Assembly (NCBI GenBank): GCA_934621705.1
Contig: CAKTUP010000050.1
Coordinates: forward strand, 1-13,579
Source of the DNA: an uncultured Petrimonas sp.
GTDB lineage: Bacteria > Bacteroidota > Bacteroidia > Bacteroidales > Dysgonomonadaceae
Length of the DNA: 13,579 nucleotides
Reading direction: 5' to 3'
The translations under genes and the position numbers were made by a program. Positions 7,249 to 12,785 of this stretch are shown here, piece by piece. Positions within the stretch are counted from its first letter, which is position 1; each line of letters starts with the position of its first letter. The notes under the pieces were generated by a model. That model was given only the letters and a program-made list of their open reading frames with translations. It did no database searches and was not told the DNA's origin.

Positions 7249-7269
7249 GTTGATAACAAAAGTATCAAC
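7249..7269. promoter_or_regulatory. Perfect 21-bp dyad, candidate operator
   Basis: GTTGATA, seven bases, then TATCAAC: perfect 7-bp inverted arms with centres about two helical half-turns apart, the usual geometry of an HTH dimer site. It lies 43 nt upstream of the -7 box of the Xre gene, so the Xre protein is the simplest candidate to bind it. This is inference. Confidence 0.5.
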
Positions 7270-7636
7270 AACAACCTACAAATGTACTCAGTAAAAATAC
7301 CACAAATGTAACTATTAGATTTTTATGAAAATTAAAACTTCAAAATAAATATGTATTAATTTAATATATAGATATTTATAGAAATAAACAATCCACTATT
7401 TAACAATTAATTCCTGTTTATTGGGTTTTATCCAATTCAAACCTCATTTATAAGTTCGATTATTATTTGTAATTAATTGATAAATAGAAATATAAGTAAA
7501 TAAAATAGGCTCTATTCTTATTTGTTAAGACGGGTAATGAACAAATGTTCCGCAATCGATTACATTAATATCTTCATCGGAATAATATGTAATTAATGTT
7601 TCACAGCTTAACTATAAACAAAAGTAAACTTTGATT

Positions 7637-7667
7637 ATTGAAAATGTAGTTTGTAATTATACATTTG
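7637..7667 (+). promoter_or_regulatory. Plus-strand promoter before a small ORF
   Basis: ATTG (7637-7640), 19 nt, then TACATTTG (7660-7667): a perfect -7 box and a three-of-four -33 box at ideal spacing. Transcription would start around 7673, about 14 nt before the ATG at 7687. Confidence 0.45.
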
Positions 7668-7686
7668 CGATTGAAAATTTATTTAC

Positions 7687-7833
7687 ATGAAGATAGAAAT
7701 CTCATTTATATCTTTCGTGAGACACAAAAAAAGTGTAGATAAATTATGGATTTTACCGGAACAAGGTCAAAAACAAAAAAATACAAGCGCCTTTGTCTGT
7801 CGAAAAGAAATAAGTGACTCTCGTGAACTTTAA
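7687..7833 (+). CDS. Possible 48-residue small protein
   Basis: An uninterrupted ATG-to-TAA ORF of 48 codons. The product starts MKIEISFISFVRHKKSVDKLW and ends in SDSREL, with a central Gln/Lys-rich stretch and one cysteine. It has no membrane segment, signal peptide or family motif that I recognise. Support comes from the well-spaced promoter ending 20 nt upstream and from its position in otherwise stop-rich DNA. Against it are its short length, unremarkable composition and lack of a ribosome binding site, although the last is normal in Bacteroidota. It could instead mark a non-coding RNA running toward the GPx gene at 7974. Confidence 0.3.
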   Translation: MKIEISFISFVRHKKSVDKLWILPEQGQKQKNTSAFVCRKEISDSREL

Positions 7834-7973
7834 ATTGGTATAATCCTATTGAATATCAGTATTTTGACATCGAAAATCAATGTTTATAAAATTGTCCGGA
7901 TAAAATATATCGCCACAAAAGGCGGAAATTCATAAAAAATGATTTAATTTGTGAAACTCTAAACATAAAGGAA

Positions 7974-8534
7974 ATGAAAAAAGGCATAATTTCAGTTTTA
8001 CTTCTCGTTACCGTTGTATTATTTGCGTGTGCGCAGAGCAACAAAAAACAAAAAAATCTGTACGATTTCAACGTTACCGATATCGACGGGAAAAAATTCG
8101 ACCTGGCACAATTCAAGGGTAAAAAAGTGATGATCGTGAATGTTGCGTCGAAATGCGGGCTGACTCCGCAGTATGAACTACTTCAGGAACTGTACGAAGA
8201 ATATAAGAACACCGGATTTGTTATTATCGGTTTTCCGGCAAACAATTTTAATGGCCAGGAACCGGGATCAAATAAAGATATAAAGGAGTTTTGTACACTA
8301 AACTACGGCGTAACTTTCCCGATGATGGAAAAAATAAGCGTAAAAGGCGATGATCAATCTCCCCTATATAAGTGGCTGACCCAAAAATCGGAAAACGGCA
8401 AAATCGACCAGGAAGTTACCTGGAACTTTCAAAAATTCTTGATAGATGAAAAAGGGAATGTGGTGGATGTGGTAATGCCAAAAGAGAGTCCGAAGAGCGA
8501 AGTTATTCTCAATTGGTTAGCAAATAAAAATTAG
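7974..8534 (+). CDS. Lipoprotein glutathione peroxidase family thiol peroxidase
   Basis: 186 residues. The N-terminus is a lipoprotein signal, MKKGIISVLLLVTVVLFAC, with lipobox LFAC. Cys19 would be acylated, placing the enzyme in the periplasm, membrane-anchored. The GPx fold follows: peroxidatic Cys61 in ASKCGLTPQ, and Cys107 in EFCTLNYGV as likely resolving cysteine (46 residues apart, the same spacing as in the cytosolic paralogue at 1-461). Trp150 is in TWNFQKF. The usual FPCNQF is FPANNF, so the tetrad Gln is Asn91, a variant also found in other bacterial members as far as I recall. AAAGGA ends 2 nt before the ATG. The stop overlaps the convergent holA stop by 4 nt. Confidence 0.94.
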   Translation: MKKGIISVLLLVTVVLFACAQSNKKQKNLYDFNVTDIDGKKFDLAQFKGKKVMIVNVASKCGLTPQYELLQELYEEYKNTGFVIIGFPANNFNGQEPGSNKDIKEFCTLNYGVTFPMMEKISVKGDDQSPLYKWLTQKSENGKIDQEVTWNFQKFLIDEKGNVVDVVMPKESPKSEVILNWLANKN

Positions 8535-9547
8535 TGCATTATTTTGTAAACCAATTCTTTAAGCAATTCTCCTGGCGAAGCCGAAATATTATCTATTCCT
8601 TTGGATTTTCCATCGAAAATACGTAAGTATGAGATGATATCCATTACTTTAACGGCGTTGTAATTTCGCAAGCCGGACATATAATCGCGAGCAAAAAAAG
8701 GTGATCTCAGGTTAAGAGCCGACATCACGTTTTGTTCGCTTTTTTGTGGCAGCCAGAAGCATTCCAACAAATTGCTGAAGTAATTGAATAAAAGAGACAA
8801 CGTTACCACGTTGGGATTGTCTTTCTGATTTTTACCGAAATAATCCACTATGGTGTTGGCTTTCAGGATATTTTTTTCAGCTATCGCTTTCAGCAACTCA
8901 AAATTGTTGTAATCTTTGCTGACTCCCACGTTTTTTTCGATAAGTTCCGAAGTAACTGTATTTGAACCTTCTGGGAGCGAAACTTCCAGTTTTTGAAGCT
9001 GCTGAATAAGTTTACTGATATCGTTTCCGACGAAATCGGTAATCATTTGAGCCGATTTTTCATCGATTTTGATGGTTTTCTCCGAAAAATAGCTCTTTAT
9101 AAACGTCGGAATTTGGTTTTCATACCACTTTTTCGATTCAAACACCACTCCACCGTTCTTCTCAATATTTTTTATTACCGCCTTTCTTTTATCTACCGAA
9201 CCGTGCTTGTAATTTATAACCAGCACGGTAGTTTTCAACGGATTTTTGGCGTACGAATCCAATAATTCAAACTTGTTTAGCTCCTGCGCTTCTTTCACTA
9301 CAATTAACTGATATTCAGCCATCATTGGAAAACGACGGGCGGTGGCAATGATATTGTTCACATCGGAATCCACGCCGTAAAAAGTGAGCATATTGAAATC
9401 TTTTTCGGTTTCCGTGAGCACTTTTTCCGATAACAATTCTGTTAACTTATCGATAAAATAGGCTTCGTCTCCCATCAGCAAATAAATGGGGGCAAAATTC
9501 CGGTTGGAAATATCTTTTTTGAGTGAATCGAAAGTAATGTTGGCCAT
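8531..9547 (-). CDS. holA: DNA polymerase III delta subunit
   Basis: 338 residues. Delta is the clamp-loader subunit that opens the beta ring. The N-terminal AAA+-like domain opens with IYLLMGDEAYFIDKLTELL, the position of the degenerate Walker A region in HolA. ARRFPMMAEYQLIVVKEAQEL is the conserved segment before the Walker B-like strand. Later come SAQMITDFVGNDISKLIQQLQKL and the C-terminal collar helices with SPFFARDYMSGLRNYN. I choose ATG 9547 (MANITFDSLKKDI), which matches usual HolA starts. An upstream in-frame ATG at 9583 lies inside a 19-bp palindromic repeat and would add 12 unrelated residues. The gene follows amn on the same strand after 69 nt. Its stop TAA overlaps the GPx TAG tail to tail. 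Confidence 0.92.
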   Translation of the reverse strand: MANITFDSLKKDISNRNFAPIYLLMGDEAYFIDKLTELLSEKVLTETEKDFNMLTFYGVDSDVNNIIATARRFPMMAEYQLIVVKEAQELNKFELLDSYAKNPLKTTVLVINYKHGSVDKRKAVIKNIEKNGGVVFESKKWYENQIPTFIKSYFSEKTIKIDEKSAQMITDFVGNDISKLIQQLQKLEVSLPEGSNTVTSELIEKNVGVSKDYNNFELLKAIAEKNILKANTIVDYFGKNQKDNPNVVTLSLLFNYFSNLLECFWLPQKSEQNVMSALNLRSPFFARDYMSGLRNYNAVKVMDIISYLRIFDGKSKGIDNISASPGELLKELVYKIMH

Positions 9548-9575
9548 TTTTAGACTTTTAGACGTGATATGAATA

Positions 9576-9594
9576 AGACGCATTCAATGCGTCT
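9576..9594. repeat. 19-bp REP-like palindrome between amn and holA
   Basis: AGACGCATTCAATGCGTCT is a perfect palindrome around a single C. Such GACGCA(TT)…TGCGTC palindromes are common dispersed intergenic repeats in several phyla, to my knowledge. It sits between two codirectional genes, 29 nt upstream of the holA ATG. Confidence 0.6.
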
Positions 9595-9616
9595 CTACAT
9601 CGGGCATCGAAGATGT

Positions 9617-10393
9617 TCACCAGTCAAATCGAAGGTGTTTTATCGTTGAACCTCTGTTTATAAGCGTTGTGAGCGATTTAATGCCAATTTTCACGTGTTC
9701 TTCCACAAAGTTTTCGGTAATAATTTTGTCGCTTTTGTCCGTTTTTACACCGGTGGAAATCATCGGTTGGTCGGAAACCAACAGCAACGCTCCGGTGGGA
9801 ATGTGATTGGCAAATCCGCACGTGAACACCGTTGCCGTTTCCATATCTACCGCCATCACGCGCAATTTTCGCAAGTAGTTTTTAAACTCATCGTCGTACT
9901 CCCAAACCCGGCGATTGGTGGTGTAAACCGTTCCCGTCCAGTAATCGCGGCCAAAATCCCTAATATTCGAAGAAACGGCGCGCAACAGGCTAAACGCCGG
10001 AAGAGAAGGCACTTCGGGTGGAAAATAGTCGTTTGACGTTCCTTCGCCACGAATGGCGGCAATGGGCAAAATATAATCACCAAGCTCGTTTTGTGCTTTT
10101 ATTCCGCCGCATTTTCCCAGAAACAACACCGCCGTTGGCGAAATGGCGCTCAGCAAATCCATTATGGTGGCCGCATTGGCGCTTCCCATGCCGAAATTTA
10201 TGATGGTAACGCCATTGGACGATGAGCTGGGCATATTGGCATCCAGCCCCACGATGGGAGCATTGAAATGACTGGCAAAAATCTCGACATATTTTTGAAA
10301 ATTGGTCAACAAAATAAACTTGGTGAAATCTTCCAACGGCCGCTTCGTGTATCGCGGAAGCCAATTTTCAACTATTTCTTGCTTGGTTCTCAT
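9617..10393 (-). CDS. amn: AMP nucleosidase, short form
   Basis: 258 residues. The enzyme hydrolyses AMP to adenine and ribose 5-phosphate in purine turnover. It has the phosphorylase-superfamily fold with INFGMGSANAATIMDLLSA, FLGKCGGI, then AIRGEGTSNDYFPPEVPSLP, TVYTTNRRVWEYDDE, the catalytic Glu region MAVDMETATVF, and LLLVSDQPM near the C-terminus. It lacks the extra N-terminal domain of the roughly 480-residue E. coli Amn, as is usual in Bacteroidota. The start is ATG 10393 (MRTKQEIVENWLPRY). The reading frame stays open upstream to 10534, but that part lies before the promoter -7 box (10431-10438) and inside the divergent gene. It is probably co-transcribed with holA downstream. Confidence 0.94.
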   Translation of the reverse strand: MRTKQEIVENWLPRYTKRPLEDFTKFILLTNFQKYVEIFASHFNAPIVGLDANMPSSSSNGVTIINFGMGSANAATIMDLLSAISPTAVLFLGKCGGIKAQNELGDYILPIAAIRGEGTSNDYFPPEVPSLPAFSLLRAVSSNIRDFGRDYWTGTVYTTNRRVWEYDDEFKNYLRKLRVMAVDMETATVFTCGFANHIPTGALLLVSDQPMISTGVKTDKSDKIITENFVEEHVKIGIKSLTTLINRGSTIKHLRFDW

Positions 10394-10409
10394 ATTTGAT
10401 TTACTTTTG
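10378..10409 (+). promoter_or_regulatory. Promoter for the HsdR-N protein gene
   Basis: CTTG (10378-10381), 20 nt, TACTTTTG (10402-10409): a perfect -7 box and a three-of-four -33 box. The -33 box lies in the first codons of amn. Predicted start is near 10416, leaving a leader of about 27 nt before ATG 10443. Confidence 0.5.
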
Positions 10410-10430
10410 TCTGATCGCTTTCCTGATGAA

Positions 10431-10438
10431 CAAAGATA
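10431..10438 (-). promoter_or_regulatory. -7 element of the amn promoter
   Basis: The minus strand reads TATCTTTG, a perfect match 38 nt upstream of the amn ATG. No TTTG lies at proper spacing upstream. It sits only 5 nt before the start codon of the divergent gene, so the two promoters face each other and overlap in footprint. Confidence 0.5.
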
Positions 10439-10442
10439 ATAT

Positions 10443-10892
10443 ATGTACGCGTTAAATTTGCCAACTTTCGATGCAAAAATCCGAAAAACTCCAACCGGTT
10501 TGGAAATTTTCGACCCATTGCGCCGCAAATACATATCGTTGACACCCGAAGAATGGGTGCGTCAGCATTTTGTACATTATCTGATTTCGGAGAAAGGTTA
10601 TCCCGCTTCATTAATGGCAAACGAAGCGATGATAAAATTAAATTCGCTCACCAAACGATGCGACACGGTTGTTTATAACAACAGCCTTGAACCGCTGGTT
10701 ATCTGCGAGTTTAAGAAGCCCGACGTGGAAATTACCCAACAGGTTTTCGATCAGGTGGTAAGGTATAATATTGTGTTGAAAGTGAAATATTTGGTGGTTT
10801 CGAACGGAATGTCGCACTATTGTTGCAAAATGAATTACGACGATATGTCGTTTGATTATTTGCAGGAAATACCGGAATATAGGGCTTTGTAG
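10443..10892 (+). CDS. Stand-alone type I restriction HsdR N-terminal domain protein (PD-(D/E)XK nuclease fold)
   Basis: 149 residues, consisting only of the HSDR_N_2-type domain. PTGLEIFDPLRRKYISLTPEEWVRQHF leads into a PD-(D/E)XK core with Asp74 in KRCDTVVY and Glu89-Phe90-Lys91 in ICEFKKPD; Glu61 may belong to the same site. QQVFDQVVRYN and YLVVSNG complete the fold. There is no helicase domain, and no methyltransferase or specificity subunit is nearby, so it is not a restriction system. Solo proteins like this beside purine or replication genes are frequent in Bacteroidota; their role is unknown. All metal-site residues are present, so nuclease activity is possible. It diverges from amn with 49 bp between starts and converges on the NfeD gene. 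Confidence 0.85.
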   Translation: MYALNLPTFDAKIRKTPTGLEIFDPLRRKYISLTPEEWVRQHFVHYLISEKGYPASLMANEAMIKLNSLTKRCDTVVYNNSLEPLVICEFKKPDVEITQQVFDQVVRYNIVLKVKYLVVSNGMSHYCCKMNYDDMSFDYLQEIPEYRAL

Positions 10893-10923
10893 CTGTTGGC
10901 TTTTAGCGGTTAGCTATTGGCTG
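10890..10923. repeat. TAGC/TTGGC degenerate tandem repeat between convergent genes
   Basis: Two units, TAGCTGTTGGCTTT (10890-10903) and TAGCTATTGGCTGA (10911-10924), are joined by TAGCGGT. The first TAG is the stop of the HsdR-N gene. The second unit read on the minus strand supplies the last codons (Ser-Gln) and TAG stop of the NfeD gene. Similar short TTGGC/TTAGC repeats occur in gene gaps of many Bacteroidota, as I recall. Confidence 0.45.
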
Positions 10924-12308
10924 ATTTTTATCACATACAACTGAAAATTCTCGTATCGTCTTACGATTACTTCATCTCCTTTTTCTATAAAGCCTTTCAG
11001 CGAAACCGCATCGTAGTAGTCATTTCCAACCTGCACTTTTCCCGACGGTCGAAGCACGGTTGATGCAATTCCCGTCTGTCCGACCAACGTGAGCGGCTCC
11101 ATCGGAACCGACATATATCCTTCCTGATCGGAAACCAACGCTACCCTACTGAAAATTCCCGGTTTGCCTATCCGGCCCGACATATAGATGATCAAAGCCA
11201 GCCCCATCCCTATTCCGGCAAACACAATCATTATTGCCCTGAACAATTGTCTTCCGGACAACCCGCTGAAATCGAAATGAATATTACCGACCAACGCGAG
11301 AATCAGCGCCGTGAAAACGAGAATTATCCCCGAAATTCCGGCCACTCCGAACCCGGGAATCACAAAAATCTCAAAGACTATGAGAATTAAACCCAGCACA
11401 AACAGCAAAACTTCCCAGTTTTGAGCATAGCCGGTAAGGTAAAGCGGGGTGAAGTACAGAATGGCCGCTGTTACCGCTATCGCGGTTGGAAATCCGATTC
11501 CCGGCGTTTGCAACTCGAAATAGATACCGCCGATGATGAGCATGATCAGAATGGCCTGCAAAACGCCACTCATCAGGAAGCCTTTTATTTTATCGTAAAG
11601 CGTTGGATTATAGGTTTGTAAATCGTAATCGTTAATACCCAGATATTGTATTGCAATTTGGTTGATGTTGTCCACAATTCCGTCGCAGTAGCGCAGTTCC
11701 ACCGCCTGGCTTGCAGTTAGCGTCAAAATCTGTGTGGAATCGGCAAAGCCCGGGATCACCACACGCTCATCTACCATAGCTTCAGCCACTTTCGGGTCTC
11801 GGCGCCATTCAAATATCGTATCTCCGCTTTGAACGACAGTATCTCTGCCGTGGCTTTCTGCCGTGGCACGCATCATTCCGCGCATATACGACTGGTATTT
11901 GTCGGGAGCTTTGGAGCCGTCTGCTCCGCTCACCACGGTTGCCGCGCCAATTGATGCGCTCGGCCGCATAAAAATACTGTCGCAAGCGATGGAAATAAGA
12001 GCGCCGGCCGAAGCTGCGTTATTATCGATAAAAACATAAACGGGAAGGGGAAAATTAAGAATGGCCGTTCGCATGGAATCGGCTTCTGCAACCGATCCGC
12101 CGTAAGTGTTCATGTGAAGCAGCAGGTAATCGGCTTTTTTGTTCAAGGCTTCGTGCATACCATTTTGAAGATAAACCCACGTGTTGCTTCCGATATTTTC
12201 TTTAATATTAATTCTGTATATCAATGGTTTTGAGTTTTGGGCATAAATCGCATTGATGGACAAAATGAATAAGAAAACAACTATTTGCCTGATATTTTTC
12301 ATCTTCAC
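10914..12308 (-). CDS. NfeD-family membrane-bound ClpP-class serine protease
   Basis: 464 residues, the full-length type with protease, membrane and OB-fold parts. A signal peptide spans 1-23 (cleavage at IYA|QN). The ClpP-like protease domain (about 28-215) has the HMNTYGGSVAEAD strand, nucleophile Ser100 in NNAASAGALI, and Lys137 in DKYQSYMRG as likely general base (the Ser-Lys dyad known from the archaeal 1510-N protease). Four to six hydrophobic segments follow between about 245 and 390. The soluble C-terminal NfeD OB domain ends with GDEVIVRRYENFQLYVIKIS. The family is linked to stomatin/SPFH partners and membrane quality control, but no stomatin gene is in view. Codon 3 is also ATG. A -7 box lies at 12324-12331. 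Confidence 0.92.
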   Translation of the reverse strand: MKMKNIRQIVVFLFILSINAIYAQNSKPLIYRINIKENIGSNTWVYLQNGMHEALNKKADYLLLHMNTYGGSVAEADSMRTAILNFPLPVYVFIDNNAASAGALISIACDSIFMRPSASIGAATVVSGADGSKAPDKYQSYMRGMMRATAESHGRDTVVQSGDTIFEWRRDPKVAEAMVDERVVIPGFADSTQILTLTASQAVELRYCDGIVDNINQIAIQYLGINDYDLQTYNPTLYDKIKGFLMSGVLQAILIMLIIGGIYFELQTPGIGFPTAIAVTAAILYFTPLYLTGYAQNWEVLLFVLGLILIVFEIFVIPGFGVAGISGIILVFTALILALVGNIHFDFSGLSGRQLFRAIMIVFAGIGMGLALIIYMSGRIGKPGIFSRVALVSDQEGYMSVPMEPLTLVGQTGIASTVLRPSGKVQVGNDYYDAVSLKGFIEKGDEVIVRRYENFQLYVIKISQ

Positions 12309-12323
12309 AAGGTTTTATTTTTA

Positions 12324-12331
12324 CAAAGATA
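12324..12331 (-). promoter_or_regulatory. -7 element of the NfeD gene promoter
   Basis: The minus strand reads TATCTTTG, a perfect TAnnTTTG 16 nt upstream of the ATG at 12308. The -33 region has no good TTTG. It diverges from the -7 box at 12375-12382. Confidence 0.5.
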
Positions 12332-12374
12332 GTTGTTTTTAGGCTTTATTGTTCCACTTTTCAAAAAAACTGAC

Positions 12375-12382
12375 TATATTTG
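12375..12382 (+). promoter_or_regulatory. -7 element of the FolK-like gene promoter
   Basis: The plus strand reads TATATTTG, a perfect match 23 nt upstream of ATG 12405. The -33 box is weak. Its position shows that the in-frame ATG at 12333 is upstream of the transcript start. Confidence 0.5.
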
Positions 12383-12404
12383 TCTTTCTAAATTTAAATC
12401 TACT

Positions 12405-12785
12405 ATGTTTAAAATCTTAGTCAGTTTAGGCTCAAACATATATTCAAAACAAAATATTGACAAAGCAAGAAGAATGCTTGCTCATTATTTTCCCGATGTA
12501 ATTTTTACTCCCGCTGTGATAACGATAGAAGACAGTGAAGAAAAAACTTTCCCGTTTCGAAACGTTCTGGCGGTTTTTAACAGCGAGTTGCCGCACGAAG
12601 AAATTATTCAGAAGCTAAAATCGATTGAATATGCCATGGGAAGACAGCCTAAGGATAAAGAATCGGGAAAAGTTATTATCGATATTGATTTGTTGCAGTA
12701 CGGCGATGAAATTCTTCGTCCCGAAGATTATGAAAAAGAGTATGTGCAGGCGTTGTTGACTCAGTTTGTTAATCAAAATGAATAA
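12405..12785 (+). CDS. FolK-like (HPPK-fold) protein, short and divergent
   Basis: 126 residues with the hydroxymethyldihydropterin pyrophosphokinase fold: SLGSN at 7-11, FRNVLAVFNSELPHEEIIQKL in the middle, MGR at 78-80 and the metal-binding pair Asp93/Asp95 in IIDIDLLQYG. It is shorter than the roughly 160-residue E. coli FolK and ends soon after ILRPEDY, without the HPR…R.F…PL segment. Between MGR and DID it has QPKDKESGKVI, so the usual W-G-PR residues that contact ATP and pterin are missing. It may have lost or changed activity; a normal folK may be elsewhere in the genome. The start is ATG 12405, after the promoter. The stop overlaps the next gene by 8 nt. Confidence 0.75.
   Translation: MFKILVSLGSNIYSKQNIDKARRMLAHYFPDVIFTPAVITIEDSEEKTFPFRNVLAVFNSELPHEEIIQKLKSIEYAMGRQPKDKESGKVIIDIDLLQYGDEILRPEDYEKEYVQALLTQFVNQNE

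Larger units (their letters stand above)
7150..7973. other. 824-bp AT-rich intergenic region
   Basis: This is the longest gene-poor stretch in the window, and visibly much richer in A+T than the flanking genes. It holds the Xre promoter and dyad at the left. It also has small inverted repeats (ATTGG/CCAAT at 7420-7436, ATTACAT/ATGTAAT at 7559-7593) and a plus-strand promoter with a 48-codon ORF (7637-7833). A CGCC/GGCG mini-hairpin lies near 7909-7922, and a TTAATTTG near-match to a -7 box (7944-7951) lies before the lipoprotein GPx gene. I see no tRNA, known ncRNA, IS fragment or decayed gene. Confidence 0.6.

Noticed and set aside
7150..7973. Replication origin (AT-rich region with a TTATCAACA DnaA-box-like sequence at 7248-7256)
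   Set aside because: Only one or two near-matches to the DnaA box, no cluster, and no dnaA, dnaN or similar gene beside it. The near-match is part of the dyad at 7249-7269.
9548..9583. N-terminal extension of holA to an ATG at 9583
   Set aside because: The ATG is inside the REP-like palindrome, and the added residues do not look like HolA.
10394..10534. 47-residue N-terminal extension of amn
   Set aside because: It overlaps the divergent gene, precedes the amn -7 box, and is absent from the short-form AMP nucleosidases I know.
10443..10892. Remnant of a type I restriction-modification locus
   Set aside because: There are no hsdM, hsdS or helicase remnants, and the domain is complete rather than broken. 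Its neighbours are housekeeping genes.
12333..12404. 24-residue N-terminal extension of the FolK-like protein
   Set aside because: It runs through the promoter at 12375-12382. The FolK fold starts at MFKILVSLGSN (12405).
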